The notes: generated by a model from the letters alone, not told the origin. Shown: positions 28,988 to 37,921, counted from the stretch's first letter. The stretch is 64,000 nt of DNA from JAFAXD01 sp963833605 (GCA_963833605.1 CAWHYZ010000012.1:124001-188000); one strand, 5' to 3'. Made by a program: numbers and translations.

Positions 28988-29937
28988 GCGCGTCGCTCCG
29001 TCTGCGCGAGCGCGTGCCAGCGATTAATCCCAACACCCTCACGTCCGGCGCCCAGCTGGCCATGCAGCTTGAGCAGAAGCTCGCTTGCTGGACGATCAGT
29101 ACGATGGATGATGAAGCTCCAGCCCAGGCGATCGGTCTCGGCGCGGATCGCGGCCCGATGCTGCTCGATCCGTTCGACGTAATCGGCGCGCCAAGTTTCG
29201 GCGCGTCCGGCCGTGATAGCGCCGGCGCCCTCGGGTTCGACGAACTCGACCCGGCCCGCATAAGGAAAGGTCTCCTCGGCCGGGTCGACGATTTGCACGA
29301 CGTGGCCGGCGGAGCCAGTCGCCGACAGTTGCGCGATGGTCGCGTGCACACGCGCAATCGGGCTCCACAGATCCGAAAGCACGACGGTCTCCGCCAGCGG
29401 CGAGGGAGAGAATGTCGGCGGCAGGCTGGATCGCTCAGCCGGGTCGTGGACGATGGCTTGCGCGATATTCTCCATCACGTTGCGGGCTGCGGTCGGACGC
29501 ATCAAGCCTGGAATGCCGATCCGCTCACCACCTCCGACCAATACCTCGGCAAGTGCGAGTGCGACCACCAGCGCCCGCTCGAGCTTTGTGTCCTGCGCCA
29601 TCTGGGAGACGAACACCATGGATGGAGACCTATCCGGCCAGATCCAGACCGTGTGGGCAGCCTCCCATTCCTGCTCGCGAACGTAGAGGTGATCATCGCG
29701 GGCCGAGCGCCGCCAATCTACACGGGCAGCCGCCTCGCCTGAGACAAAGCGGCGATATTGCCAGAAGTTTTCGCCCGAGCCCGCGCGCCGCCGACCGTGC
29801 AATCCATGAATGACGGTAGCGGCCACACGGCGCGCCTCCAGGATCAAGCGCGGCATGGTGGCGGCCAGCGAGCGGCCGGCGCCTACCGCATGTCCGACGG
29901 CCGCGACATCGGGCCGCAACGCTTCCATTCCGGTCAC
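28984..29937 (-). CDS. DUF58 domain protein
   Basis: A 317-residue cytoplasmic protein of the DUF58 family, which accompanies MoxR ATPases. The family hallmark is the GRRRAGSGENFWQYRRF stretch near residue 50 followed by VDWRRSARDDHLYVREQEWE. A VWA-like part follows (WIWPDRSPSM resembling the D-x-S-x-S motif, and VVLSDLWSP). Family members are thought to be scaffold or substrate partners of MoxR. The stop overlaps the next ATG by four bases and its own ATG overlaps moxR's stop by four, so translation is probably coupled. Confidence 0.85.
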   Translation of the reverse strand: MTGMEALRPDVAAVGHAVGAGRSLAATMPRLILEARRVAATVIHGLHGRRRAGSGENFWQYRRFVSGEAAARVDWRRSARDDHLYVREQEWEAAHTVWIWPDRSPSMVFVSQMAQDTKLERALVVALALAEVLVGGGERIGIPGLMRPTAARNVMENIAQAIVHDPAERSSLPPTFSPSPLAETVVLSDLWSPIARVHATIAQLSATGSAGHVVQIVDPAEETFPYAGRVEFVEPEGAGAITAGRAETWRADYVERIEQHRAAIRAETDRLGWSFIIHRTDRPASELLLKLHGQLGAGREGVGINRWHALAQTERRA

Positions 29938-30932
29938 CCAAGCCGTGCTTTGAGAAGCCCCACGACCCCCTGGATTGTCTCGCCATCGGCGCGGGCCGCA
30001 AACGTCAAGGCCATGCGATGTTCGAGAACCGGCTCCGCGAGCGCCACAACGTCGTCAACCGACGGCGCGTAGCGTCCTTCAATCAGCGCGCGGGCGCGCA
30101 CCGCCAGCATAAGGGCCTGACTGGCGCGCGGACTCGGTCCCCAGGCAATCAGCTTGCCAATTGGGCCCGCGTCCGCTCCCGGGCGGGCCGAACGGACCAG
30201 CGTCAAAATGGCCTCGATCACCGACTCGCCAACCGGCAAGCGCCGAACCAGCCGCTGAGCCGCCAGCAGGTCTTCGGCGGTCATGGCTGCCTTGGGTTTC
30301 GTTTCCTCGGCACCGGTCGTGTCGAACAGGATCCTGCGCTCGGCATCCTTGTCGGGATAGTCGACATCGATTTCCATGAGGAAACGGTCGAGCTGCGCCT
30401 CCGGTAGGGGGTAAGTGCCCTCCTGTTCCAGCGGGTTTTGGGTGGCAAGCACATGGAAAGGCCGTGGCAGGTCGTGACGGGTGCCCGCAACGGTGACATG
30501 CTGCTCCTGCATGGCCTGCAGCAACGCCGACTGGGTTCGCGGGCTCGCGCGATTGATCTCATCCGCCATTAGCAGCTGGGCGAATACCGGGCCGGAGATG
30601 AACCGAAAACCACGTCTTCCGCCCGCGCTTTCCTCCAGCACCTCGGCCCCAAGGATATCGGAGGGCATTAGATCGGGGGTGAACTGAATACGCCGTGCGT
30701 CGAGACCGAGTACGACGCCCATGGTTTCGACAAGTTTGGTCTTCGCCAGACCCGGGACGCCGACAAGCAGCGCGTGACCACCCGATAAGACGGTTATTAA
30801 CGCCTGCTCTACGACCTTGTCCTGGCCGAAGATCACCGAACCGATCGCAGCTTTGGCAGCCTGTACGTGTGCGGCCGTCGTCTCGGCTGCACGCACGATC
30901 ATGTCTTCAAGTTTTTCAAGGCCTTCGGCCAT
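29934..30932 (-). CDS. moxR: MoxR-family AAA+ ATPase
   Basis: A 332-residue AAA+ chaperone-type ATPase. Walker A is GVPGLAKTK near residue 57, Walker B is LLMADEINRASPRTQSALL near 122, sensor 1 is ATQNPLEQEGTYPLPEAQLDRF-like near 160 and the sensor 2 Arg lies in WGPSPRASQAL. MoxR proteins remodel or activate VWA-domain partners, here most likely the products of the three genes behind it. It is the first gene of the minus-strand operon; GGAGAAGACAT precedes its ATG. The 290-bp gap to the divergent DUF1285 gene must hold its promoter. Confidence 0.88.
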   Translation of the reverse strand: MAEGLEKLEDMIVRAAETTAAHVQAAKAAIGSVIFGQDKVVEQALITVLSGGHALLVGVPGLAKTKLVETMGVVLGLDARRIQFTPDLMPSDILGAEVLEESAGGRRGFRFISGPVFAQLLMADEINRASPRTQSALLQAMQEQHVTVAGTRHDLPRPFHVLATQNPLEQEGTYPLPEAQLDRFLMEIDVDYPDKDAERRILFDTTGAEETKPKAAMTAEDLLAAQRLVRRLPVGESVIEAILTLVRSARPGADAGPIGKLIAWGPSPRASQALMLAVRARALIEGRYAPSVDDVVALAEPVLEHRMALTFAARADGETIQGVVGLLKARLG

Positions 30933-31224
30933 GTCTTCTCCTTAGCGTGCTAGCGCCTTGCGCCGCCGCTGCAGCCTTTTCCAGCATATAGCCCGAACGC
31001 CCTTGACCCGAGGATACCGTACCCCAGGTCGGATCGGACCTGAGCCGCGAAAACGCTCCTGTTGCTGGAAATCCATGCAACTACTGCACCAAACCACTCC
31101 GCGCATTCAGTACGGGTTCTCTCGTTTGCCGCAACCTTACGCTATTTTGTGGCCAGCGCGCTTGTGGTGGATCACGATCACGCGAGGGCATTTGCAGAAC
31201 GGGGGGCGACACTCGGTGTCAACC
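30933..31224. promoter_or_regulatory. Divergent promoter region between moxR and DUF1285 operons
   Basis: About 290 bp separates two divergent start codons. The frame of the DUF1285 gene is open through it, but the sequence has no family resemblance. I cannot point to definite -35/-10 boxes. Confidence 0.35.
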
Positions 31225-31809
31225 ATGGCGAAGGAAGGGCAAAGCGACCTGACCACGATTGCCCGCGGGGCCGCGCGCCAGAAGGGCCCGCCACCGGTTC
31301 ACCTGTGGGATCCGCCCTATTGCGGCGAGATCGACATGCGCATCGCCGCCGATGGGACCTGGTTTTATCAGAAGACGCCAATCGGTCGGCGAGCCTTGGT
31401 CAAACTGTTCGCCTCGGTGCTCAAGCGCGAGGGCGATCGATATTTCCTGGTCACGCCCGTAGAAAAATGCGGAATCACCGTCGACGACGCGCCGTTCCTC
31501 GCAACCCAGATGCAGATAGAGGACAGGCCGCCGAACATGGTTCTCCGCTTTATCACCAACGTTGATGACGAGGTCATCTGCGGGTCAGAACATCCGTTGC
31601 GGTTCGAGCCCGAGGTCGGCACGGGCGGGCTTAAACCGTATCTGCACGTTCGGCGTAATCTCTGGGCCAAAGTCACGCGCGCCCTCTTGTACGACCTTGT
31701 CGAGGTTGGCGAGGAGCGCGACGTTGGCGGGGTGCGTATGTATGGGGTCGTTTCGCAGGGTCAGTTTTTCCCGATGGCACCTGTGGATAATTTCATGGAT
31801 CGGCGCTGA
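31225..31809 (+). CDS. DUF1285 domain protein
   Basis: A 194-residue cytoplasmic protein of the DUF1285 family, conserved in alpha- and gammaproteobacteria, function unknown. The characteristic motif is IRIAADGTWFYQ-like (here DMRIAADGTWFYQKTPI) with RRALVKLFASVLKREGD and YFLVTPVEK following. I chose ATG 31225 because homology begins at the Met-Ala-Lys and the upstream 89 codons look non-coding. Its TGA overlaps the ATG of the NUDIX gene by one base. It is the first gene of a conserved four-gene run ending in cca. Confidence 0.8.
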   Translation: MAKEGQSDLTTIARGAARQKGPPPVHLWDPPYCGEIDMRIAADGTWFYQKTPIGRRALVKLFASVLKREGDRYFLVTPVEKCGITVDDAPFLATQMQIEDRPPNMVLRFITNVDDEVICGSEHPLRFEPEVGTGGLKPYLHVRRNLWAKVTRALLYDLVEVGEERDVGGVRMYGVVSQGQFFPMAPVDNFMDRR

Positions 31810-32466
31810 TGCAGCAACTCGCCCACGACCAGACGGGTGATTCGTTTTTCGCCCGCGCCCGCGCCCGACTGGCGTTTGAGGTTCCGGCCGGCTTGACGGA
31901 CCCGGCCGCTGCGGTCGTGCGTGGCGATCTCGACCTCGATCCGGCGATCTGGGAGCGGGCGGGGGTCGCGGCGACTCGGCCAGCCGCCGTGCTTGTTGGG
32001 GTGGTCGATCGGCCGCAGCCGAGCGTTCTCCTGACACTGCGTACCGGTGAACTGCCCAGCCATCCCGGCCAGATCGCATTCCCGGGCGGCAAGATCGATC
32101 CAAACGACGCGACGCCGCTGGCCGCAGCTTTGCGCGAGGCCGACGAAGAGATTGGGCTTGCGGCCGATCTCATCGACCCGATTGGCTATCTTGATCTTTA
32201 TCTGACGTTCTCAGGCTTTCGCATCCTGCCGACTGCTCGCCCGCGTCGCGCCAGACTATCAGCTCGCACTCAATGCGCTCGAGGTGGTGGAGGCATTCGA
32301 AGTACCGCTCGCGTTTTTGATGGACGAGAACAACCACCAGCGCCGCAGCCGCGAATTTCGCGGGGTCACGCGCCAGTATTACGCCATGCCGTTCGGCGAT
32401 CGCTACATCTGGGGTGTGACGGCGGGCATTTTGCGCAATCTCTACGAACGGATCTATCCCCGATGA
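31809..32466 (+). pseudogene. CoA pyrophosphatase (NUDIX), one frameshift
   Basis: About 219 residues if repaired. The Nudix/UPF0035 region is clear: LPSHPGQIAFPGGKID then ALREADEEIGL, the NuCoA-type signature for cleavage of CoA to 4'-phosphopantetheine and 3',5'-ADP. Near 32237 an extra C moves the frame; the natural continuation (VEAFEVPLAFLMDENNHQR, then YAMPFGDRYIWGVTAGIL) ends at 32466. The uncorrected frame happens to run on into the downstream DUF6111 gene, giving an apparent fusion that is not real. Confidence 0.8.
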
Positions 32467-32726
32467 TCCGGCCGATCGCGACCGAGTTGGCGCTGTTCCT
32501 GACTCCGTTCGCCCTCTACGCGGCCTACTTGTGGGCGACGCGATCAGGCATTCTCGATACGTCGTCCTGGCCCATGCAGACCCTGGCCTGGCTCACCATC
32601 GCGGCGCTTTGTTTGATGATCGCGAGTTTTTTCTTCATCGCCGAATTCTCCGGCGGGGCGCCGAGCTCGGCCTATGTGCCGGCGCATACCGAGAACGGCC
32701 GCCTGGTGCCGGGTATGCAACGGTGA
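32463..32726 (+). CDS. DUF6111-like small membrane protein
   Basis: An 87-residue inner-membrane protein with two hydrophobic helices (ELALFLTPFALYAAYLWA and LAWLTIAALCLMIASFFF) and a short Pro/Ala tail ending ENGRLVPGMQR. Rhizobial genomes carry it between the CoA pyrophosphatase and cca genes, as here. Its ATG overlaps the NUDIX stop (ATGA) and its TGA overlaps the GTG start of cca, which supports both starts and coupled translation. Function unknown. Confidence 0.8.
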   Translation: MIRPIATELALFLTPFALYAAYLWATRSGILDTSSWPMQTLAWLTIAALCLMIASFFFIAEFSGGAPSSAYVPAHTENGRLVPGMQR

Positions 32727-33961
32727 CCAACGATCACCTGCGTGCGGCGCTCGCGCTTGTGAGCGGGCCTGCCGGCTCAGTGCTCGCGGTGCTCGATTGC
32801 GACGGCGAGGAGGCTCGCATCGTTGGCGGCGCCGTGCGCAACGCGCTGCTTGGGCTGCCGCTGCCCGGGGATATCGACATTGCTACGACCGCACTGCCTG
32901 ACGAGGTAATTCGGCGGGCTACCGCCGCGGGCTTTCGTCCGGTGCCGACCGGCATTGAGCATGGTACTGTGACCGTGGTCGTCGACGGTGTGCCGTTCGA
33001 GGTGACGACCCTGCGTCAGGATGTTGAGACCTACGGACGCCGGGCAAGGGTTGTGTTCGGCCGGGACTGGCGGCTCGATGCGCAGCGACGCGATTTCACG
33101 ATCAACGCGCTGTTCGTGTCGCGCGATGGGTCCGTGCACGACTACGTGCATGGCCGCGCCGATCTCGTGGCCCATCGGGTACGCTTCATAGGAGACCCCA
33201 CCGCCCGTATCGCCGAAGATCATCTGCGCATCCTGCGTTTCTTTCGCTTTCACGCAACCTATGGCGAGGGCGCGCTGGATCAGGAAGGGCTCGCCGCAAG
33301 TATCCGTGCACGCGATCGCATTGCGGTTCTCTCCCGCGAGCGTGTGCACATGGAATTGACCAAGCTGCTGATCGCCCCGCGCGCCGGGCCGACACTTGCC
33401 GCAATGTCCGACGCAGGCATTTTGGGGCCCGTTCTTGGCGGAGTCCCAATGGTCGCGAGCTTTTGCAAGATGGTTGCGATCGAGGCAGCGGCGAGCCTCG
33501 CGCCAGACCCCTGCCGCAGGATGGCTGCGCTCGCCGTGATGATCGTTGAAGATGCCGAGCGCCTGTCGCAGCGGCTGCGCCTAAGCAATGCGGAGAGCGA
33601 GCGCTTGGTCTCGATGGCGCAGGCCTGGTGGCGCGTGCCACCCACCCCCAACGAACGGGCGCTCCGCGCACTGCTTTATCGATTGGGCGAGCTGCATTTT
33701 GGCGATCGCGTAAGCCTGGCCTGGTCACGCGCACGGGCCGAAGTGGCTGATGCGGATTGGCAACAAGCGCTGATGTTGCCGCGGCGCTGGGCGAGGCCGA
33801 CGTTTCCGCTCAAGGCCGCGGATTTCATCGCCCGCGGCGTTGCCAGAGGTCCGGGGCTCGGGAAGGCCCTGGCGGCGGCGGAGGAGGCGTGGATCGCGGA
33901 GGATTTTCCGCTCGAAGCGAGTACCCTTGCGGCAATCGCCGATGCGGCCGCGAGCAGCTGA
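32723..33961 (+). CDS. cca: CCA tRNA nucleotidyltransferase / poly(A) polymerase family
   Basis: A 412-residue class II nucleotidyltransferase that would add or repair CCA at tRNA 3' ends. Visible are the G-motif GGAVRNALLG near residue 33, the catalytic GDIDIATT (D-x-D) near 47, RRDFTINALF near 125 and the nucleotide-reading ARIAEDHLRILRFFRFHA helix near 160. The GTG start at 32723 overlaps the preceding stop. A strong terminator lies 18 bp behind the TGA at the end. Last gene of the DUF1285 run. Confidence 0.88.
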   Translation: MTNDHLRAALALVSGPAGSVLAVLDCDGEEARIVGGAVRNALLGLPLPGDIDIATTALPDEVIRRATAAGFRPVPTGIEHGTVTVVVDGVPFEVTTLRQDVETYGRRARVVFGRDWRLDAQRRDFTINALFVSRDGSVHDYVHGRADLVAHRVRFIGDPTARIAEDHLRILRFFRFHATYGEGALDQEGLAASIRARDRIAVLSRERVHMELTKLLIAPRAGPTLAAMSDAGILGPVLGGVPMVASFCKMVAIEAAASLAPDPCRRMAALAVMIVEDAERLSQRLRLSNAESERLVSMAQAWWRVPPTPNERALRALLYRLGELHFGDRVSLAWSRARAEVADADWQQALMLPRRWARPTFPLKAADFIARGVARGPGLGKALAAAEEAWIAEDFPLEASTLAAIADAAASS

Positions 33962-33978
33962 CGAGAAGATGAAGCAAC

Positions 33979-34004
33979 GCCCCGGGCGAGGGCCCGGGGC
34001 TTTA
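33979..34004. terminator. Bidirectional intrinsic terminator
   Basis: A perfect 9-bp stem, 33979-33987 (GCCCCGGGC) with 33992-34000, and a 4-base loop, followed by TTTA. It sits between the convergent cca and outer-membrane-protein genes and could serve both. Confidence 0.75.
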
Positions 34005-34031
34005 GTGGCAAAGCTTGCCTGGAACGAAGGC

Positions 34032-34835
34032 TTACCAGCGGCCGACGAGTGGCGCACCCCAGTCGAACTTATAATCGAGGCCGACGCGCGCGACCGAGGT
34101 GTTGAACTTGCTGGCGTTGGCCTGGACGGTCGCGCCAACCGCAGGGAACAGGGTCGAACCGCTGACCGCCCCAGTGAAGCCGTAGTAGAGATATTCAGCC
34201 CGCACCGCCCAGTTCGGGGCTATCATCCATTCGTAGCCGGCGCCGACCACATAGCCTGACCGCGTCGTGCTAACTGAGAAGCTATTGTTGATAGCGGGGC
34301 CGAGCAGCGTCGCGCCACCATCGATTTGCACGCCGGTCCAAGCGCCGCCGCCAGTGAAGTAGATCATGCCGGGACCCCAGGTGTAGCCGAGGCGGCCACG
34401 GATGCTGGCGAGCCACTCCTGCTTCTCGGAGAGGAACGCCGCGCCGCCTGCTCCACCAACCAAGCCAGCAGGAACGAAGATACCTTGGACAGCGCGGATG
34501 TTGGCGCCGTCGAAGTCGCCTTCGACGCCGAAAACCCAATTACCAGCCTGCCAATTGTAGCCGAGCTGGCCACCGAAAACCGGGCTGTTGGCGTTGTTGT
34601 TGGAAGTTGCTACCGTGACGGGCGCGAAGGGACCAGTAAACGTGAGGTTGCCATTATTGTTGCCGGTCCAGCCCCAACCGCCGTTGAAGCCAAGGTAGAG
34701 CCCGGTCCAGGTCGGCGCCACCGCAACGGGAGCTACGTAAGCGGGAGCCGCCCGCACCGGCAGGTCCGCGGCAAGCGCGCTGTGGGCGAACCCAATCCCC
34801 AACACAGCGCCAGTGAGCAACGCGAAACGCTTCAT
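34032..34835 (-). CDS. Omp25/RopB-like outer membrane beta-barrel protein
   Basis: A 267-residue eight-stranded barrel of the OmpA-like transmembrane / Omp25 group. Signal peptide residues 1-22 (ending HSALA). The mature part starts ADLPVRAAP and has the typical WTGLYLGFNGGWGW first strand, QLGYNWQAGNWVFGVEGDF, GRLGYTWGP, GYEWMIAPNWAVRAEYLYY, and a last strand ending in an aromatic residue (APLVGRW preceded by VGLDYKFDW). Such proteins are abundant structural outer-membrane components in Hyphomicrobiales. Remnants of close paralogues lie at 56.6-57.1 kb. Confidence 0.85.
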   Translation of the reverse strand: MKRFALLTGAVLGIGFAHSALAADLPVRAAPAYVAPVAVAPTWTGLYLGFNGGWGWTGNNNGNLTFTGPFAPVTVATSNNNANSPVFGGQLGYNWQAGNWVFGVEGDFDGANIRAVQGIFVPAGLVGGAGGAAFLSEKQEWLASIRGRLGYTWGPGMIYFTGGGAWTGVQIDGGATLLGPAINNSFSVSTTRSGYVVGAGYEWMIAPNWAVRAEYLYYGFTGAVSGSTLFPAVGATVQANASKFNTSVARVGLDYKFDWGAPLVGRW

Positions 34836-35492
34836 GTGAACCCTCCAGTCCCCTTAATGCGATCGTTCTTACGCGGCGCTCGTTGACAAAGCATCAGGGA
34901 AATGACGCTGGCGGGACAATTCCGATGCGTGTTGTCTCCCTGCAACAATTCGACCGCGCAGTTCCAGAAACGAGTGCCAAATCAAGCTTTTGATGGCGTG
35001 ACGCCCCGGGCTTCGCCGTTCGCCAGACGGGCTTTTTGATGACCACATTCCGGCAAGAAAAAGCCCCCGGCCGGCCCAGGGGCTCTGGCTCGCGTATTTG
35101 CCGGAACCAGTCGCTCGGTCGTGCGTCGCCACCAGTGCGCGCCGTTGAACTTGCTATCGATGCCCGTGGCACTCGCGTGCCGTGGGTAGGAGCCGTCCAC
35201 AGCATCAAAATCGAACGCGAGAGGGCCAAAGGTCGGTCGCACGCCGCAGTAAAAATCAGGTTACAGCGGTGGCACCATTCGAGAGGTCGATGCTCTCGCC
35301 CGACGCGCCGCGGTGTTTGCGCTGGCCTCGCGAGCCTGGTGCGTAGCAGGAAGCGATGCGTGCGGGTCTGACTCGCAATCAGCCGATATCCCGTGCATCC
35401 GCATTACGAAACGACCCCAATTCCCGAATGAGCCTTGTGCGCGCGGCTCGATGCTGCGTTTCAGTATTATCGCCTCGATAACCACTGGGTGG
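34836..35492. other. Intergenic stretch without a recognised gene
   Basis: About 650 bp with only unconvincing open frames on both strands. It contains the minus-strand hairpin described at 35058-35084. The composition differs from the flanking barrel gene and could belong to the edge of the prophage-like module. Confidence 0.4.
35058..35084 (-). terminator. Intrinsic terminator on the minus strand
   Basis: Read on the minus strand: AGCCCC, a GGCC-rich loop, GGGGGCTTTTT. It would stop transcription arriving from the right, where the XRE regulator gene is read on the same strand about 400 bp away. Confidence 0.6.
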
Positions 35493-35756
35493 TTAATCGC
35501 TCGGCTTTCCCTCGGATTTGCGCAAACGTACGCCTGGCTGATCGCCGTTCGTGAACTCCACTCCCGCGGACTCTAGCGCGCTACGGAGCGCTTCAATCGT
35601 GGAGGAGTGAGCGCCTAATGCTCCAGGCTTTGCTTCGAGCCGCTTGATCGTTGGCAGGGACACCGAGGAAGCCTCGGCTAAGTGGCGCTGCTCCCAGCGT
35701 AACAAGGCTCGAGCTGCGCGGACGAGCTCACTAGTGAGGATGCGGTAGTGAGCCAA
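35493..35756 (-). CDS. XRE-family transcriptional regulator, phage-repressor-like
   Basis: An 87-residue helix-turn-helix protein of the Cro/C1 type: RAARALLRWEQRHLAEASSV, then SLPTIKRLEAKPGAL for the recognition helix, then a short dimerisation stretch (STIEALRSALESAGVEF). Rhizobial relatives of this size are abundant. It is divergent from the YqaJ-ERF genes over a 102-bp spacer with a promoter and an inverted repeat, an arrangement like a phage repressor controlling an early operon. The ATG lies at the right edge of the reading frame; AATTTGGC precedes it, without a strong ribosome site. Confidence 0.7.
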   Translation of the reverse strand: MAHYRILTSELVRAARALLRWEQRHLAEASSVSLPTIKRLEAKPGALGAHSSTIEALRSALESAGVEFTNGDQPGVRLRKSEGKPSD

Positions 35757-35759
35757 GTT

Positions 35760-35822
35760 AATACCCCTAGTATCTTTTTAAATGCTTGAGGTATTGACTT
35801 GTGGGTGCTGCAGTAATATCAA
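35760..35822 (+). promoter_or_regulatory. Predicted promoter and operator of the YqaJ-ERF operon
   Basis: TTGACT (35794-35799), a 17-bp spacer and TATCAA (35817-35822) form a plausible sigma-70-type promoter 37 bp before the YqaJ ATG. The inverted pair AATACC (35760-35765) / GGTATT (35790-35795) overlaps the -35 box, where the divergent XRE protein could bind. Both calls are by eye. Confidence 0.45.
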
Positions 35823-35858
35823 TTCTAAAGGCACCACGCCTAAAGGCTGAGGGTACAA

Positions 35859-36680
35859 ATGGGCCATGCGAGCTCTCGAGGTTCAGATAGGCGTTCGATC
35901 GTGGGGGGCTCAGACGCCCGTATTATTATGGGCCGTGATGAATCTGCTCTGTTCCGGCTCTGGCGCGAAAAGCGAGGTGAAGCTGAACCCATCGATTTTT
36001 CCCGCGATCTCATTGTCCAACTCGGAGTCGTTACCGAGGACCTTAATCGCCACTGGTTTGAGCGCAATACCGAACGACGGATAAGGCACATCCAACGACA
36101 GATCGTCCACCGCACAATTCCCTGGATGGCCGCCACTTTGGACGGGCTGGTTGAAGAAACCGGCGCCGTCTTCGAAGCCAAATTCATGTTGCCGTGGTCG
36201 TTTTCGGAAGAAGGGGCGGCCGAGAAGCATATGGCCCAGCTTCAGCACAACATGCTGGTCGCTGGCTCGCGGCATTCGGTGCTTTCGATCATCACAGGCG
36301 GCGGAAAATGGGTCGAGATCGCGATCCCGGCCGATCCGGTTTATCAGACGGTGCTGATCGCGGTCGAAAAGGCATTTTGGCGCTCGGTTCAGACCGGCGA
36401 GCCGCCGCGCCTGTTCGATGCCGAGCCCCCGCGCGCCCGCATCGAAGCCGTCCGCATCGTCGACATGAGTGCCTCGAACAGCTGGGCCGAATTTGCGGTG
36501 CTGTTCCGAAGCACCAAGGGAGCCTTTCTGGAGCACGAGCGTGCCAAGGCTGAACTCAAAGCCTTGCTGCCGGAGGATGCCAGGGAGGCAACTGGGCATG
36601 GAATCCGGGCTCGGCGCTCGAAATCGGGCGCCGTTAGCTTTGAGCTCCACGCGGAGGTTGTCCATGCACCGGTCGAGTGA
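35859..36680 (+). CDS. YqaJ-family phage exonuclease (lambda-exonuclease fold)
   Basis: A 273-residue PD-(D/E)XK nuclease of the YqaJ viral recombinase family, which resects double-stranded ends 5' to 3' to give 3' overhangs. The family start GGSDARIIMG is at residue 17, the W-x-x-x-R-G-like LWREKRG at 33, MAATLDGLVE (catalytic Asp) near 90 and VFEAKFMLPW (E-x-K) near 101, followed by QLQHNMLVAG, the expected downstream Gln/Tyr helix. GAGGG precedes ATG 35859. The end overlaps the ERF start by 17 bp; exonuclease plus annealase is the standard pair of a Red-type recombination system. Confidence 0.8.
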   Translation: MGHASSRGSDRRSIVGGSDARIIMGRDESALFRLWREKRGEAEPIDFSRDLIVQLGVVTEDLNRHWFERNTERRIRHIQRQIVHRTIPWMAATLDGLVEETGAVFEAKFMLPWSFSEEGAAEKHMAQLQHNMLVAGSRHSVLSIITGGGKWVEIAIPADPVYQTVLIAVEKAFWRSVQTGEPPRLFDAEPPRARIEAVRIVDMSASNSWAEFAVLFRSTKGAFLEHERAKAELKALLPEDAREATGHGIRARRSKSGAVSFELHAEVVHAPVE

Positions 36681-37785
36681 GTCGGTCGCGGCCCTGGCAT
36701 CCGCTCTTGCAAAGGCCCAATCCGAACTGGTCAACCCCGAAAAATCGCTAACGGGGACAATCCGGGCCGATCGGGGAGTAGAGCGTGAGCGCACCTTTCG
36801 TTACGCGTCGCTCTCAAGCGGTCTGGACATCGTTCGCAAGACACTCGGCCGGCACGAGATCGCAACCATCCAAACCACCGGCATTGACCAGCCCACCGGC
36901 ACCATTAACTTGACGACCGTCCTGGCTCACGCGTCTGGCGAATGGATTTCCTCGGACTGGCCCGTCTGCCCGCTGAGCGACCTTGGAGCTCCCCGTCGCA
37001 TGGGCGCGGCCCTGACCTATGCTCGACGCTATGCGCTCTTCACGCTGGTCGGAATCGCGGGGGAGGATGACCTTGATGCACCTGATCTCCCAGGCGCTTT
37101 CGAAGCCGCGTCGAAAGCCGAAAACAAGCACTATCCGGGATTCAAAGTCGCGCCAGAGCTGTGCGGTCGAGAACCGGAAACTCAGATCTCGGACCCGGGC
37201 GGCAAGAAGGTAATGACGAACGCCCGCCCGTCGAGGCCTATTCTCGCCCCTGATCAGTCCGCCACGATACGGCTGCAGCTCCTCGCCAACCTGGAGAGCT
37301 TCCCTACGACCGAAGAGATCGCGGACTGGGCGCAGCAGATTTTATCCGCAAAAAACAGCCTCGTAGCGGCGGATGCAAAGCTCGTGGAAGAAGCGTTCGA
37401 GCAAAAGCTAAGCATGCTTGCGGTTCAGGACCAAAATTTTCCATGTCGGGACCAATCTGAGCCAGCATTCCAGGTCAACGCGGCCTTTGATGCCGCGCCA
37501 CTGTCGGCAACGCAAATCGTGCCCGCAGATGGATCGAACTCTCGGCAGCAAGGCCAGTGGGGTGGACAAATTCGCGCTCACATTTCCGGAGCCCCGCCGC
37601 TACCGCAACAAGGACCATCTCAAATTTGTCTCCAAGCAGCCTTGTCTCGTGTGTGGCCGCCAGCCCTCGGATTCCCACCACCTTCGATTCTCACAGCCGC
37701 GCGCACTCGGCCGCAAGGCGAGCGACGAATTCACCGTCCCGTTATGCCGTACCCACCATCGAGAGCTGCACGGAACGGCGAATGA
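36664..37785 (+). CDS. ERF-family single-strand annealing protein
   Basis: An ERF-superfamily recombination protein, 373 codons as sequenced. The ERF core covers about residues 10-140: AKAQSELVNPEKSL, FRYASLSSGLDIVR, GEWISSDWPVC, MGAALTYARRYALFTLVGI and the acidic GEDDLDAPD. These proteins anneal complementary single strands exposed by an exonuclease. The frame after about residue 290 (from 37540) reads as nonsense, while the other frame carries a conserved HNH-like domain to 37921; relatives I know have this domain as their C-terminus, so a frameshift near 37540-37560 is likely and the real protein may end at 37921. Confidence 0.75.
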   Translation: MHRSSESVAALASALAKAQSELVNPEKSLTGTIRADRGVERERTFRYASLSSGLDIVRKTLGRHEIATIQTTGIDQPTGTINLTTVLAHASGEWISSDWPVCPLSDLGAPRRMGAALTYARRYALFTLVGIAGEDDLDAPDLPGAFEAASKAENKHYPGFKVAPELCGREPETQISDPGGKKVMTNARPSRPILAPDQSATIRLQLLANLESFPTTEEIADWAQQILSAKNSLVAADAKLVEEAFEQKLSMLAVQDQNFPCRDQSEPAFQVNAAFDAAPLSATQIVPADGSNSRQQGQWGGQIRAHISGAPPLPQQGPSQICLQAALSRVWPPALGFPPPSILTAARTRPQGERRIHRPVMPYPPSRAARNGE

Positions 37786-37921
37786 ACTCGCGTGGTGGCA
37801 AACCCAAAACATCGAGCCGATGGCTGTCGCTCGCAAACTCTGGGACGAGACATGCCTTAAGCTGCCGCCCTCGCCTGCATTGATCGGCGACAGCCGCGCC
37901 GGCGCAATTGTTGCAAGCTGA
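37418..37921 (+). CDS. HNH/DUF968-like zinc domain, probably C-terminus of the ERF protein
   Basis: From about 37555 the frame encodes VDKFALTFPEPRRYRNKDH, then CLVCGRQPSDSHHLR, FTVPLCRTHHRELHG and a Trp-rich helix (AWWQTQ). The CxxC...HH...C-x-x-HH arrangement is that of phage HNH/DUF968-type zinc domains used in recombination modules. The first 45 codons overlap the ERF frame and look non-coding here. Either a separate protein starting near 37530 (no clear start) or, more likely, the end of the ERF protein displaced by a base error. Confidence 0.6.
   Translation: MRFRTKIFHVGTNLSQHSRSTRPLMPRHCRQRKSCPQMDRTLGSKASGVDKFALTFPEPRRYRNKDHLKFVSKQPCLVCGRQPSDSHHLRFSQPRALGRKASDEFTVPLCRTHHRELHGTANELAWWQTQNIEPMAVARKLWDETCLKLPPSPALIGDSRAGAIVAS

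Noticed and set aside
31809..32726. Apparent fusion of NUDIX and membrane protein in one frame
   Set aside because: The fusion arises from a frameshift near 32237; the natural NUDIX end and the DUF6111 start overlap as ATGA.
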